From the NCBI RefSeq assembly GCF_009208565.1, contig NZ_WFLK01000004.1, positions 186,001-250,000 of the forward strand: a DNA stretch of 64,000 nucleotides. The letters are read 5' to 3'. The DNA is from Janthinobacterium aquaticum (GTDB lineage Bacteria; Pseudomonadota; Gammaproteobacteria; Burkholderiales; Burkholderiaceae_D). Below the pieces are notes generated by a model. It worked only from the letters and a program-made list of their open reading frames with translations, was not told the origin of the DNA and ran no database searches. Position 1 is the first letter of the stretch. Each line of letters opens with the position of its first letter. The position numbers were made by a program, and so were the translations under genes. Of this stretch, positions 37,850 to 48,080 are shown piece by piece.

Positions 37850-39118
37850 GTGGGTGTCCATTACTACAATGAGTTGCTGAATTTTTTCACGCATGCCGTC
37901 AGGGATGGACACGAAGCACAGGACCTGGTGCAGAACGCTTTCGAGCGCCTGTTGTCGGCCCAGCATGCCGGCCAGCGCACCGATAATCCGCGTGCCATGC
38001 TCTACCAGATCGCCCGCAACCTGCTGGTGGATCGCCACCGCCACCTGCGGGTGCGCCAGCATGACAGCGACGAGGTCCTGCAGCAACAGGCGGCCTTGCC
38101 CAGCTGCGAACCGGAGAAGGTGGTGGCCGGCATGCAGCGTCTGCGCCTGCTGGCCGATACCATCGAAGCGCTGCCGCCGCGCTGCCGCGCCGCCTTTGTA
38201 CGCCATCGTATCGATGGCCTGAGCCATGCCGACGTGGCGGCCGAAATGGGCATCAGCGTCAATATGGTCGAACGCCATGTAATGCTGGCCGTGGCTGCCT
38301 GCCGCAAGGCGCTGGCAGAAGACACCGCGCATGACTGCCTCCCGCCGCGGCGCGCGCGCTGGCTGCCGCAGGCCGCCGCCAGTATTGCCGCGCTGTGCAT
38401 GCTCGCTGCCGGCTGGGGCGGCTGGCGCTACTGGCAAAGCCTGCCCGTGTTCGAACAGCATTACGCCAGCGCGCGCGGCCAGCAGCTGGCTGCCGATTTG
38501 CCTGATGGCAGCCATCTGCAGTTCGATACGTCCACCAGCGCCGACGTCACCCTGTACCGCCAGCGGCGCCAGGTCCGCCTGTCGGAAGGGCAGGTGCTGT
38601 TCCAGGTGCAGGGCGACCGCGCGCGGCCGTTCGACGTGCTGGCCGGCGCGGCCCGCATTACCGTGGTGGGCACGCGTTTCGTGGTGCGCCACACGCCCGG
38701 GTCCGGCCAGGGCGCGGTGCAGGTGGCGGTGCTGGAAGGCCAGGTCAAAGTGCAGTCGACAGCGCCCGGCGCGCCGCCGGTCACGGTGCAATTGCTGCCG
38801 GGCCAGACCATCAGCGCCGATGCGCTTGGCCGGCTGGGGCCGGTAGGCAGCATGCCGGTCAACGCCATGGCCGACTGGCTGGCCGGCCGCCTCAACTTTG
38901 ACAATGTGCCGCTGGCCGACGTGCTGGCCGAACTGGCGCGCTATGGCGACAGCGGCCTGGCGGTGCGCGACGCGCGCGTGGCCGGCCTGCCCGTCACTGC
39001 CAGCGTGGAACTGGCCCATATCGACCGCTTTGCGCGCAGCCTGCCGCTGGTGCTGCCGGTGCGCCTGCTGCCCGATGGGTGCGGTGGTCAGGTGATTGCT
39101 GCGGCAACAGCAAAATAA
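37850..39118 (+). CDS. ECF sigma factor fused to FecR-type anti-sigma factor (IutY-like hybrid)
   Basis: One uninterrupted frame carries both halves of a cell-surface signalling pair. Residues 1-160 are a FecI-type sigma factor: region 2 with RDGHEAQDLVQNAFERLL and MLYQIARNLLVDRHR, region 4 with LPPRCRAAFVRHRIDGLSH and AAEMGISVNMVERHV. A transmembrane helix follows at about 171-195. A periplasmic FecR domain comes next (VLFQVQGDRARPFDVLAG, VVGTRFVVRH), with a C-terminal secretin/TonB-like part (NFDNVPLADVLAELARYG). The cytoplasmic DUF4880 segment of ordinary FecR is missing. A comparable hybrid, IutY, is known in Pseudomonas putida. The start is GTG at 37850; TTG at 37829 is possible. Its partner is the adjacent receptor. 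Confidence 0.88.
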   Translation: MGVHYYNELLNFFTHAVRDGHEAQDLVQNAFERLLSAQHAGQRTDNPRAMLYQIARNLLVDRHRHLRVRQHDSDEVLQQQAALPSCEPEKVVAGMQRLRLLADTIEALPPRCRAAFVRHRIDGLSHADVAAEMGISVNMVERHVMLAVAACRKALAEDTAHDCLPPRRARWLPQAAASIAALCMLAAGWGGWRYWQSLPVFEQHYASARGQQLAADLPDGSHLQFDTSTSADVTLYRQRRQVRLSEGQVLFQVQGDRARPFDVLAGAARITVVGTRFVVRHTPGSGQGAVQVAVLEGQVKVQSTAPGAPPVTVQLLPGQTISADALGRLGPVGSMPVNAMADWLAGRLNFDNVPLADVLAELARYGDSGLAVRDARVAGLPVTASVELAHIDRFARSLPLVLPVRLLPDGCGGQVIAAATAK

Positions 39119-39218
39119 TTTTTTATCCGGCATCAGGGTTGCCCTGGCTGTTACGTCTTCTTCTGCATACGGCGCATTTTCCGCGGCGCCGCCCACCACC
39201 CCTATTGGAGAAGAGTGT

Positions 39219-41684
39219 ATGCAGATGTCACCACCCCGCATTTCCCTGGCGCCGCTGGCGCTGGCCGTTGCCATGGCGCTGGGCGCCTCGCCGCTGGCCA
39301 TGGCGCAGGTCGCCGCCAGCCAGGAAGCCACGCTGGACGTTGCGATTGGCGCCCAGCCGCTGGCGCAGGCTTTGTCGGAACTGGCGCGCAAGTCCGGCGT
39401 GACGCTGCTGGCCACGCCGGTCCTGCTGGCCGGTAAAGAAGGTCATGCCGTGACCGGTCGCCTGACCGTGCGCCAGGCCTTCGACCGCCTGTTGCTGGGC
39501 AGTGGCCTGCAGGCCAATATCGACGGCAATGCGGTCACCATCGTGGCGGCGCAGCGGCTGGTGGCGCAGGAAGCAACCATGGCGCCGGTGCTGGTTACGG
39601 CGCGCGCCGATGCCGCCACTGAAAACAGCGGCTCTTACGCGGCGCGTCAACTGACTATCGGCAAAGGTGCGCAGTCGCTGCGCGAAACGCCGCAGTCGGT
39701 GACGGTGGTAACGCGCCAGCGCATGGATGACCAGAACATGCTGACGCTGGCCGATGTGCTGCTGCAGAGCACCGGCGTGACGGCGCAGGAGCGCAATTTC
39801 GGCCATTTCACGTATAACGCGCGCGGCTTCGGTATCAGCAATTTCCAGGTCGACGGTGTTCCGCGCGGCGACTATGGCGGCATCGGCATTGCGCCCGACC
39901 TGGCCATCTTCGACCGCGTGGAAGTGCTGCGTGGCGCGCCGGGTGTGTTGGTCGGCAATGGCGACCCCAGCGGCACCGTCAATTTCGTGCGCAAGCGCCC
40001 GACGGCGGAAAAGCAGATTAACCTGACGGCGCGCGCCGGCCGCTGGTCCAACTACCGCTTTGATGTCGACGCCAGCGGGCCGTTGAACGACAGCGGTTCG
40101 ATCCGCGGGCGCGTGGTGGCGGCGTACGAGCAGCGCCAATCGTGGGTCAGGCAGACCGAGATCGACGCGCCGCTGCTGTACGGCATTATCGAGGCCGACC
40201 TCGGCAGCGACACCATGCTGACGGCCGGCGCGCGCACCCAGTCCTATCACCAGGATGGCGGCCGCTGGATCGGCGGCCTGCCGCAGTCGACCGACGGCAG
40301 CGATTTGCACCTGCCGCGCTCGACTTCGATGGCCCCTTCATGGACCAGCCTGGACGTCAAGGGCCATGAATTGTTTGCCGAACTGTCGCACCGCTTCAGT
40401 GATGACTGGCAGTTCAAACTGAGCAGCAGCTACCTCAAAAGCGAGCGCCAGGACAAGGCTACGCGCCGCGCCGGCTATGTCAATCCGCAAACGTTGACTG
40501 GCGTCTCGATCAACAGCGTCGTGTATGGCGACGATCAGTACGAGGATGCCGGCGTGGATGGCCAGCTGAGCGGCAAATTTACTGCACTGGGCCGCCAGCA
40601 CAGCGTGATCGTCGGCGCCAACTGGCAGCGCAACGAGATCGACAGTCGCGACGTGCGCGTCAGTTTTTCGCCAGCCTATCCTGTCGATTTCAACCGTTTC
40701 ACGACGGCTGCGGTGGCCGAGCCTGCGCGCCCGGCATGGGGGCCGGCCATCTACAGCCGCACTGTCACGCAGGGCGTGTATGGCAACGTCAAGCTGAGCT
40801 TGAGTGAGCCGCTCAGCCTGATACTGGGCGGACGCGTCAGCTGGTATGACTACCAGGATGTTGATCGCGGCACCGGCCAGGTTGGCAGCGCCTACAAGCA
40901 GAGCCGTGAATTCACGCCGTTTGTCGCGGCACTCTACAGGCTTGACGCGCGCTGGTCGCTGTATGGCAGCTATACCGATATTTTTACGCCGCAAAGCAGC
41001 CGCTATACGTCCAGCGGCAAGCCGCTTTCGCCTTCCATCGGCAAGAACTATGAAGCGGGCCTCAAGGGCGAACTGTTCGACGGCAGGCTCAACGCGTCGG
41101 CCGCCGTGTTCCATACCGTGCAGGACGGCCTGGCGGCCACCGATCCGCAGTTTCCGCTCAATTGCCCGGGCACGCCGGCAACGGGCGGCTGCTCGCTTAA
41201 TGGCGGCAAAGTCAAGAGCGAAGGCTTCGAGACCGAGCTGTCCGGTGAAGTGCTGAAAAACCTGCAGGTGTCGGCCGGCTACACCTTCAACGCGGCCAGG
41301 TACGTGATCAACCGCGACGAGAACGGCTTGCCGACCCCGTACGAAGGCCAGCCTTACGGTCACGACTACAATCCGCGCCATATGCTGCGCCTGTGGTCCT
41401 CCTACAAACCCGAAGCGCTGCTGGCTGGCCTGACGCTGGGCGGCGGCGTGTCGCTGCAGTCGGAAACGTCGGACCTCGACCTCTATGCACCGGCCGGCCC
41501 GTCGCTGCGCCAGCAGAGCGGCTACGCCGTCTGGAGCGCGATGGCCGGCTACCGCATCTCGCCCCACTGGCAGGCGTCGCTCAACGTGGCCAACCTGTTC
41601 GACAAGCGCTACTACCAGGGCGCGTACCAGGGCTGGTATGGCGCACCGCGCCATGTCACGCTGACGTTGCGCGGACAGTTCTGA
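39219..41684 (+). CDS. TonB-dependent siderophore receptor with STN signalling domain
   Basis: An 821-residue outer-membrane receptor. The signal peptide ends at AMAQ (about residue 28). The STN domain occupies about 35-105 (QPLAQALSELARKSGVTLL to GNAVTIVA). The plug has SLRETPQSVTVVTRQRMDDQ and FDRVEVLRGAPGVLVGNGDPSGTVNFVRKRP. The barrel ends in TLRGQF, and the wording is that of FhuE/FpvA-like siderophore receptors. The STN domain would signal ligand binding to the periplasmic FecR part of the hybrid encoded 100 nt upstream. The start at 39219 has GGAG upstream; the longer frame from 39096 overlaps that hybrid. The siderophore is unknown. Confidence 0.95.
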   Translation: MQMSPPRISLAPLALAVAMALGASPLAMAQVAASQEATLDVAIGAQPLAQALSELARKSGVTLLATPVLLAGKEGHAVTGRLTVRQAFDRLLLGSGLQANIDGNAVTIVAAQRLVAQEATMAPVLVTARADAATENSGSYAARQLTIGKGAQSLRETPQSVTVVTRQRMDDQNMLTLADVLLQSTGVTAQERNFGHFTYNARGFGISNFQVDGVPRGDYGGIGIAPDLAIFDRVEVLRGAPGVLVGNGDPSGTVNFVRKRPTAEKQINLTARAGRWSNYRFDVDASGPLNDSGSIRGRVVAAYEQRQSWVRQTEIDAPLLYGIIEADLGSDTMLTAGARTQSYHQDGGRWIGGLPQSTDGSDLHLPRSTSMAPSWTSLDVKGHELFAELSHRFSDDWQFKLSSSYLKSERQDKATRRAGYVNPQTLTGVSINSVVYGDDQYEDAGVDGQLSGKFTALGRQHSVIVGANWQRNEIDSRDVRVSFSPAYPVDFNRFTTAAVAEPARPAWGPAIYSRTVTQGVYGNVKLSLSEPLSLILGGRVSWYDYQDVDRGTGQVGSAYKQSREFTPFVAALYRLDARWSLYGSYTDIFTPQSSRYTSSGKPLSPSIGKNYEAGLKGELFDGRLNASAAVFHTVQDGLAATDPQFPLNCPGTPATGGCSLNGGKVKSEGFETELSGEVLKNLQVSAGYTFNAARYVINRDENGLPTPYEGQPYGHDYNPRHMLRLWSSYKPEALLAGLTLGGGVSLQSETSDLDLYAPAGPSLRQQSGYAVWSAMAGYRISPHWQASLNVANLFDKRYYQGAYQGWYGAPRHVTLTLRGQF

Positions 41685-41689
41685 TATCC

Positions 41690-41757
41690 GTAGGTCGGAT
41701 TAGGCCCTGCGGGGCCGTAATCCGACAACACCTGCGACGCCAACAATGTTGTCGGAT
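41690..41757. repeat. REP-like intergenic element, copy 4
   Basis: GTAGGTCGGATTAG begins 6 nt after the receptor stop codon and pairs with CGTAATCCGACAAC. A CAACAATGTTGTCGGAT half-unit follows, but its right-hand partner is lost (GTCGCG instead of TACG). It is a degraded two-unit copy. Confidence 0.85.
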
Positions 41758-41780
41758 GTCGCGATATTCCCATGTTTGCA

Positions 41781-41810
41781 CCCGCCCGCGGTCAACGCCG
41801 GCGGGTTTTT
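41781..41810 (+). terminator. probable intrinsic terminator after the siderophore receptor
   Basis: CCCGCC at 41781 pairs with GGCGGG near 41800-41805, with partial inner pairing, and is followed by TTTTT. It lies beyond the REP-like element and before the DUF883 gene. Confidence 0.75.
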
Positions 41811-41947
41811 CATTTCCGCCAGGAATTTTGGTCTGTTGCACAACGTGAGGCAGCGCACGGTCAGCGCTGGCGTGCGGCGTTAAGGTGGATACAACGGCTG
41901 GCGCGCGATGCGCCGCCAGTGTTTATTCACTACCAAAAGGAACCCAT

Positions 41948-42301
41948 ATGAACGCGATTGAAAAAACTGCCGCCGACGTCAAAGACACCGCCCAGGACGC
42001 CAGCAAGGACGTGCATAAAACCATCGACAAGGTAGCCGACCAGGCCAAGCCGGTGGTCGACAAGGTTGCCTCCAGCGTACACGAAGGCGTCGACCAGGTC
42101 GGCGAGAAAATCAGCCAGGTCAGCGATACCGTCTCGAAAGCATCCGAGCGCCTGATGGAGCGCGGCAAGCAATTGGGCGCCGCCTGCCAGAAAGCGGGCG
42201 AGTCGGGCCGCGGCTATGTGCGCGAGCGTCCGGGCGTGTCGCTGCTGATCGCTGCTGCGGCCGGCTACGGCCTGTCGAAACTGTTGAGCTCGCGCAAATA
42301 A
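41948..42301 (+). CDS. DUF883/ElaB-YqjD-like membrane-anchored protein
   Basis: A 117-residue protein. Residues 1-85 form a long amphipathic, Lys/Asp/Val-rich helix with repeated KDTAQDA, KTIDKVADQ and KPVVDKVA segments. Residues about 92-112 give RERPGVSLLIAAAAGYGLSKLL, the typical C-terminal DUF883 anchor. E. coli relatives ElaB and YqjD bind ribosomes at the inner membrane in stationary phase. The start has AAAAGGAA upstream. The gene is monocistronic, with a strong terminator behind it. Confidence 0.88.
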   Translation: MNAIEKTAADVKDTAQDASKDVHKTIDKVADQAKPVVDKVASSVHEGVDQVGEKISQVSDTVSKASERLMERGKQLGAACQKAGESGRGYVRERPGVSLLIAAAAGYGLSKLLSSRK

Positions 42302-42330
42302 GCGCTGCCTGAATCGGCTGATGCTCTGAT

Positions 42331-42377
42331 GGGCGCTGTTCTTCTTGCTGTCATGGCAGAGGAACAGCGCCCTTTTT
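42331..42377 (+). terminator. intrinsic terminator of the DUF883 gene
   Basis: GGGCGCTGTTC (42331-42341) pairs exactly with GAACAGCGCCC (42362-42372), with extra inner pairing, and is followed by TTTTT. Confidence 0.93.
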
Positions 42378-42447
42378 ACTGGTTTTTCCGGCCGCGTGGC
42401 CTGCGTGGTTGTTTCGCATTGTTCACTTTTTCATTTTCAGGAGATAT

Positions 42448-44853
42448 ATGGCTACCACCAAAAAAGCGGCGCCGACTGACGGCGCCGGATCCGTACTGAG
42501 CAGCATGGCGGGCCCTTCCGCACCGCCACCGAAAAGCCTTGGCGGCGGCAATGATGTGGCCGAAGCATTGCGCCAGAAAGTTGCTGCCAGCCAGGACCTG
42601 TCCGCCGCCATGCCCGGCAATCCCAACGTGGCGCCGCAATATGGCGACGGCGCACAGGCGCAGGAAGGCGAGCATGTGGCGCCGCCGGACGTAGCGGCCA
42701 CCGGCAGCACCACCGGCGAAACGCTGGCCTCACCCAAGCTGGGCGCCGGCCAGCCGCTGATCGGCGAAAACGCCGGCAATGCGCCGCTCGACCGCGCGCG
42801 CGCCGACGATACCGGCTGCACCCTGACCACCAACCAGGGCGTGCCGGTGGGCGACAACCAGAATTCGCTGAAAGCGGGCTTGCGCGGCCATACTCTGCTG
42901 GAAGACTTTATCCTGCGCGAGAAGATCACCCATTTCGACCATGAGCGCATCCCCGAACGCGTGGTGCATGCGCGCGGTTCGGCCGCGCATGGCTATTTTG
43001 AATGCTACAAGGAGCAAAGCACGCTGACGCGCGCGGCGCCCTTTGCCAAGGCCGGCAAGCGCACGCCGGTGTTCGTGCGCTTTTCCACCGTGGCCGGCGA
43101 GCGCGGCTCGACCGATACGGCGCGCGATGTGCGCGGCTTTGCCGTCAAGTTCTATACCGATGAAGGCAACTGGGACCTGGTGGGCAATAACATCCCGGTG
43201 TTCTTTATCCAGGATGCGATGAAGTTTCCCGACCTGGTGCACGCCGTCAAGCCCGAACCGCATCACGGCATGCCGCAGGCGGCCAGCGCGCACGACACCT
43301 TCTGGGATTTCGCCTCGCTGATGCCGGAAATTACCCATATGCTGATGTGGGTGATGTCCGACCGCGCCATTCCGCGCAGCTACCGCATGATGCAAGGCTT
43401 TGGCGTGCATACCTTCCGCCTGGTCAATGCCCAGGGCGAATCGGTGTTCTGTAAATTCCACTGGTCGCCGCTGGCCGGCACGCATTCGCTGGTGTGGGAC
43501 GAAGCGGTCAAGATCAGCGGCGCCGATCCCGACTTCCATCGCCGCGACCTGTGGGAAGCCATCGAGGCCGGCGAGTACCCGGAATATGAATTGTCGCTGC
43601 AGGTGTTTACCGAAGAGCAGGCCGAGGCGTTCGATTTTGACGTGCTCGATTCGACCAAGCTGATTCCCGAAGAACTGGTGCCTTTGCAACCGGTCGGCAA
43701 GATGGTATTGAACCGCAATCCCGACAATTTCTTTGCCGAGACCGAACAGGTGGCGTTCTGCACCGCGCACATTATTCCCGGCATCGATTTTTCCAACGAT
43801 CCGCTGCTGCAAGGGCGTATCCATTCGTATGTCGACACGCAGATCTCGCGCCTGGGCGGCCCGAACTTCCATGAAATTCCGATCAACTCGCCGATTGCGC
43901 CGGTGCACAACAACCAGCGCGACGGCATGCACCGCCAGGCCATCAACCGGGGGCGCGTCGCCTACGAGCCCAATTCGCTGGCCGGCGGCGCGCCGTTCCA
44001 GGCGGGCCCGCGCGGCTTCAACAGCTTTCCGGCGTCCGGCGAAGGCGACAAGGTGCGCGGCAAGCCCGAGAAATTTGCCGAGCACTACGCGCAGGCGCGA
44101 TTGTTCTGGATCAGCCAGACGCCGCACGAGCAGGACCATATCGTGCATGCGTTCCGCTTCGAGCTGACGCGCGTGCAGACGGTGGCGATCCGCGAGCGCA
44201 TCGTGGCCATGCTGCGCAATGTCGACGAGACGCTGGCGCAGCGCCTGGCTGACGACTTGGGTCTGGCGCTGCCGCCGGCCATGCCGAGCATGGCCGTGCT
44301 GCCGGTGCCCGAGTATGCACCGTCGCCGGCGCTGTCGCTGACCTTCCGCCCCGGCAAGACCGGCATTCACACGCGCCGCGTGGCCATCCTGATCGGGCCG
44401 GGCAGCGACGGCGCGCAGGTGCGCCAGCTGTACGATGCGCTGCTGGCCGACGGCGCCGTACCGCGCCTGGTGGGCAGCCAGCTGGGCAAGGTCGATACGG
44501 GCAAGGGCGCGCCGCTGGCGGTTGAAGTATCGCTCGAAGCGGGACCGGCCGTACTGTACGACGCAGTGATCGTGCCCGATGGCGAGGCGGCTGCCCGGCA
44601 GCTGTCGGCGGACGCCAATGCGCTCGACTTCCTGCGCCAGCAATATCGCCACTGCAAGCCGATGTTGCTGATCGAGGCCGGCGCCACGCTGCTTGAAAAG
44701 GCCGGCATACCGGACGCCCTGCCGGACGGCACGCCTGACCCGGCCGTGATCGTGGCGCCCGCTGCCGATGTGGCGCAGGCTCTGGCTACCTTCAAACAAG
44801 CCATTGCCGCCCACCGCGCTTATACGCGCGAGACGGATCCGCCGAGGGTGTAA
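42448..44853 (+). CDS. katE: large-subunit catalase HPII
   Basis: An 801-residue monofunctional heme catalase that destroys hydrogen peroxide. An Ala/Pro/Gly-rich N-terminal extension of about 120 residues precedes the core. The catalytic His is in [19 protein letters not shown], the Asn region in [17 protein letters not shown], and the heme-ligand Tyr in [19 protein letters not shown]. The last 150 residues form the flavodoxin/DJ-1-like domain of HPII ([23 protein letters not shown]). The start at 42448 has AGGAG upstream; a frame from 42409 adds 13 residues without support. The gene stands alone. Confidence 0.95.
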   Translation: MATTKKAAPTDGAGSVLSSMAGPSAPPPKSLGGGNDVAEALRQKVAASQDLSAAMPGNPNVAPQYGDGAQAQEGEHVAPPDVAATGSTTGETLASPKLGAGQPLIGENAGNAPLDRARADDTGCTLTTNQGVPVGDNQNSLKAGLRGHTLLEDFILREKITHFDHERIPERVVHARGSAAHGYFECYKEQSTLTRAAPFAKAGKRTPVFVRFSTVAGERGSTDTARDVRGFAVKFYTDEGNWDLVGNNIPVFFIQDAMKFPDLVHAVKPEPHHGMPQAASAHDTFWDFASLMPEITHMLMWVMSDRAIPRSYRMMQGFGVHTFRLVNAQGESVFCKFHWSPLAGTHSLVWDEAVKISGADPDFHRRDLWEAIEAGEYPEYELSLQVFTEEQAEAFDFDVLDSTKLIPEELVPLQPVGKMVLNRNPDNFFAETEQVAFCTAHIIPGIDFSNDPLLQGRIHSYVDTQISRLGGPNFHEIPINSPIAPVHNNQRDGMHRQAINRGRVAYEPNSLAGGAPFQAGPRGFNSFPASGEGDKVRGKPEKFAEHYAQARLFWISQTPHEQDHIVHAFRFELTRVQTVAIRERIVAMLRNVDETLAQRLADDLGLALPPAMPSMAVLPVPEYAPSPALSLTFRPGKTGIHTRRVAILIGPGSDGAQVRQLYDALLADGAVPRLVGSQLGKVDTGKGAPLAVEVSLEAGPAVLYDAVIVPDGEAAARQLSADANALDFLRQQYRHCKPMLLIEAGATLLEKAGIPDALPDGTPDPAVIVAPAADVAQALATFKQAIAAHRAYTRETDPPRV

Positions 44854-45208
44854 GTAGTACCGGCATCAGACGGGTCCTGGCGGCCCGTCTGATTCATTGA
44901 AAGTCGCAGGGCGAGAAAATGGCGGACATAACTGTAGGTCGGATTAGGCGGGGCCGCCGAGGCCGCAGGCCGTAATCCGACAACATTGTTGGCGCCGCAG
45001 GTGTTGTCTTGGCCCGAAGCTCCTGTGCCGGCGCCAGGCGTGTTGTCACCTTTACTGGTGTGCTTGTGGCGCTGGGACGCTCACTTCCTATTGATTTACA
45101 CCGCAGCGCGCCAGGCAATATAAATCATCTCTTTTGACGGCAGTGATATGCTGCTGGCTAACGCCGTGCATGCGTGAGCGCACGACCTAACCAGATCATA
45201 TTCGCCGC
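44854..45208. other. 355-base intergenic region between katE and the MFS operon
   Basis: Holds REP-like copy 5 at 44934-44995 and, before it, an imperfect hairpin just after katE (GACGGGTCC / GGCCCGTCTG around 44868-44890) that may act as a terminator. The last 150 bases should contain the MFS operon promoter, but I cannot point to convincing -35 and -10 boxes. No gene is seen. Confidence 0.55.
44934..44995. repeat. REP-like intergenic element, copy 5
   Basis: GTAGGTCGGATTAG, an enlarged GC-rich loop containing the duplicated sequence GGCCG, then CGTAATCCGACAACATTGTTGG. It lies 80 nt after the katE stop codon. Confidence 0.87.
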
Positions 45209-46903
45209 ATGGATACCTACACACCGCGAACCTGGAGTCCGGCAGAACGCCCGACCTTGCCAGGTTCTCCCTCCAACCCGGAACACTCGACGCGAAAGCG
45301 CGTCGCGTACTTTGTCGTCGGCCTGATCGTGGCGCTGACTGGGGGGCTGGGCAACGGGCTGGTGATCGCCAATATCTACAATCTGCAAGGTTCGCTGGGC
45401 GCCACCATTTACCAGATGCAGTGGCTGCCGGCTGCCTATGTGATGACCATCGTGTCGATGAATCTGCTGGTGGTGAAGTTCCGCCAGCAGTTCGGCCTGC
45501 GCCTGTTTACCGAAGCGTTTCTGGTGCTCTATGCGATCGTCACCTTTGCCCACCTGTATGCCAATTCGCTGTCCTCGGCCATCGCTGTGCGCGCTGCGCA
45601 TGGCATGGTCGGCGGTGCACTGGGCGTTCTGGGTCTGTATTACACGCTGCAGGCATTTCCGGCGCGTCACCGCTTGAAGGCCGTGGTACTGGGGCTGGGT
45701 TTTGCGCAGCTGGCGCTGCCGCTGGCACGCATTTTCAGCTCGGAACTGCTGCAGCTGGGCGAGTGGCACGGCCTGTATCTGTTCGAGCTGGGCCTGACCT
45801 TGCTGGCGCTGGGCTGCGTGCTGGCCCTGAAACTGCCGCCTGGCGACCGCGTGCAAACATTCGAGCCGCTCGATTTCCTCACTTTCATTTTGTTTGCGCC
45901 GGGCGTGGCGCTGCTGTGCGCGGTGCTGGCGCAGGGGCGCAACGCCTGGTGGATGGACTCGCAGTGGGTAGGCCTGAACCTGCTGGGCGCCATCGTGCTG
46001 GTGACCTCGGCGCTGGCCATTGAACATAACCGCGCCCGTCCCCTGATCAACACGCGTTGGCTGTCGACTGCAAAGATCGCCAAGCTGTTCCTGTCGGTGA
46101 TGCTGTTTCGCGTGGTGCTGTCCGAGTCGACCGGCGCGGTGGGCTTTCTGCAGGCGCTGGGCCTCAATACCGACCAGATGCAAAGCCTGTTCATGGTGGT
46201 GCTGCTCGGTAGCGTGGCCGGCCTGGTGACCAGCGCGCTGACCATCAATCCGGCCACCTTGCACCGTTCGCTGATGCTGGCGCTGGTGATGATCGCGATC
46301 GGTGCACTGATAGACGGCCACGCCACCAGCCAGACGCGCCCGGTCAACATGTATGTCAGCCAGTTCCTGCTGGCCTTTGGCGGCACCTATTTTCTCGGCC
46401 CCACCATGGTGGCCGGCATGAGCGCCGTGATTGCCGAGCCGCGCAATCTGGTCAGCTTTTCGGTGATGTTTACCATGACCCAGAACCTGGGCGGCCTGCT
46501 CGGTTCGGCCATTGTCGGCACCATCCAGACGGCGCGTGAAAAATTCCATTCCAGTTATCTGGTCGAGAACCTGAGCCTGCTCGATCCGCAGGTGGCCGCG
46601 CGCGTGCAGTCGGGCGCCGCCGCCTATGGCGGCATGCTTACCGACCCGGCCCTGCGCAGTGCCGAAGGCGCGGCGCGTCTCGGCGCGATCGCCACGCGCG
46701 AAGCCAATGTGCTGGCCTATAACGATGTCTTCCTGCTGATTGCCGGCGTGGCCATGATCACGTTTGCCTGGATGCTGGTCAGCGCCTTCTGGACCCAGAT
46801 TACCGTCGGCGCGCGGCGCCTGGTCGGTCCGGTGCACGATGCGCAGACGGCCATGTCCATCGTCCCCATTACCAATTCGGAACCTCAACATGACAGAAAA
46901 TAA
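45209..46903 (+). CDS. MFS transporter, DHA2/EmrB-like drug efflux pump
   Basis: A 564-residue inner-membrane protein with about 14 hydrophobic helices. YFVVGLIVALTGGLGNGLV is the first, YQMQWLPAAYVMTIVSMNLLV carries the EmrB-like second-helix pattern, and AFGGTYFLGPTMVAGMSAVI comes late. A soluble N-terminal leader of 30 residues precedes the first helix. It is first in an operon with an EmrA-like adaptor (overlap 14 nt) and an outer-membrane factor (overlap 4 nt), a complete tripartite exporter. Substrate is unknown; hydrophobic drugs or secondary metabolites are usual. Confidence 0.88.
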   Translation: MDTYTPRTWSPAERPTLPGSPSNPEHSTRKRVAYFVVGLIVALTGGLGNGLVIANIYNLQGSLGATIYQMQWLPAAYVMTIVSMNLLVVKFRQQFGLRLFTEAFLVLYAIVTFAHLYANSLSSAIAVRAAHGMVGGALGVLGLYYTLQAFPARHRLKAVVLGLGFAQLALPLARIFSSELLQLGEWHGLYLFELGLTLLALGCVLALKLPPGDRVQTFEPLDFLTFILFAPGVALLCAVLAQGRNAWWMDSQWVGLNLLGAIVLVTSALAIEHNRARPLINTRWLSTAKIAKLFLSVMLFRVVLSESTGAVGFLQALGLNTDQMQSLFMVVLLGSVAGLVTSALTINPATLHRSLMLALVMIAIGALIDGHATSQTRPVNMYVSQFLLAFGGTYFLGPTMVAGMSAVIAEPRNLVSFSVMFTMTQNLGGLLGSAIVGTIQTAREKFHSSYLVENLSLLDPQVAARVQSGAAAYGGMLTDPALRSAEGAARLGAIATREANVLAYNDVFLLIAGVAMITFAWMLVSAFWTQITVGARRLVGPVHDAQTAMSIVPITNSEPQHDRK

Positions 46904-48080
46904 TCCGACACCAACGCCGCCGCCATCGGCACCCCCGCCTGCTGCAACGCCATCAGCGCCATCAGCACCATCAGTGCCGCCGCCGGACCGCCGCTACCAG
47001 TGGCTGTCGACGGCCGCCTTTGCCGCGGTGGCGCTGGTGGGCGTGCTGATCGTGCTCTATGCGTGGCGCCTGCCGCCGTTTACGAGTCCCGTCGTCACCA
47101 CTGAAAACGCCACCGTGCGCGGCCAGGTGACGATTATCGGCACGCAGCTGTCGGGCTATGTCACCGAAGTGCACGTGCAGGATTTTGTCGACGTCAAGGC
47201 CGGCCAGCTGCTGGTGCGCATCGACGACCGCATTTACCAGCAGCGCCTGGAACAGGCGCAGGCGCAGCTGGCGGCGCAGGAGGCCGCACTGTCGAACTGG
47301 GCGCAGCAGCACGCTACCTCGCAGGCCAATACCGCCGTCAGCGCCGCCGCGCTGGCCAATGCCGAAGCGCAGGCGCGCAAGGCGGCGGCCGACCTGGCGC
47401 GCGTGGAGCAACTGGTGGCCGACGGCTCGTTGTCGCAGCGCGAATACGACCAGTCGCGCGCCACCCAGGCGCAGATGGCGGCCGCACTGGCGCAGGCCAG
47501 GGCCAATGTCGATATCGCGCACCAGAGCGTGCGTTCGGTGGTGGTCAGCAAGCAGTCGCTCGAAGCGGCCGTGGACAGCGCCAGGGCCGCCCTCAAGGCC
47601 GCGAAAATTGATCTCGACAATACGCGCATCGTGGCGCCCGAAGACGGCCAGCTGGGCCAGGTGACGGTGCGCCAGGGCGCGTTTGTCAATTCGGGCGCGC
47701 AGCTGATGGCGTTGGTGCCGCGCCAGATATGGATTATCGCCAATTACAAGGAAACCCAGATGAACGGTGTGCAGGAAGGGCAGAGCGCCACCTTCCGCGT
47801 CGATGCGCTCGACGGCGCCGAGCTGACGGGCCAGGTTGAGCGCATTTCGCCGGCCACCGGTTCCGAGTTCTCGATCCTGCCGGCCGATAACGCAACCGGC
47901 AATTACCTGAAGATTGCGCAGCGCATTCCGGTGCGCATCCGCATCGATCCGGGCCAGGCCAATGCGCGCCGGCTGGCGCCGGGCATGTCGGTCGAAGTCA
48001 GCATCGACACCTCGGCCGAACTCAATGATTCGGCCCAGAATCCGGCACCGGCGCCGGCACCGAAAAAGGCCAGGCCATGA
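46890..48080 (+). CDS. EmrA/HlyD-family periplasmic adaptor
   Basis: A 396-residue membrane-fusion protein. A cytoplasmic Pro/Ala/Ser-rich leader of about 35 residues (many PPP and PSAPSA units) precedes one transmembrane helix (TAAFAAVALVGVLIVLYAW). A biotinyl-lipoyl half-motif, two long coiled-coil helices (about 110-220) and the beta-barrel segment IWIIANYKETQMNGVQEGQ typical of EmrA follow. The start at 46890 overlaps the MFS gene by 14 nt. It links the inner-membrane pump to the outer-membrane factor encoded next. Confidence 0.9.
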   Translation: MTENNPTPTPPPSAPPPAATPSAPSAPSVPPPDRRYQWLSTAAFAAVALVGVLIVLYAWRLPPFTSPVVTTENATVRGQVTIIGTQLSGYVTEVHVQDFVDVKAGQLLVRIDDRIYQQRLEQAQAQLAAQEAALSNWAQQHATSQANTAVSAAALANAEAQARKAAADLARVEQLVADGSLSQREYDQSRATQAQMAAALAQARANVDIAHQSVRSVVVSKQSLEAAVDSARAALKAAKIDLDNTRIVAPEDGQLGQVTVRQGAFVNSGAQLMALVPRQIWIIANYKETQMNGVQEGQSATFRVDALDGAELTGQVERISPATGSEFSILPADNATGNYLKIAQRIPVRIRIDPGQANARRLAPGMSVEVSIDTSAELNDSAQNPAPAPAPKKARP

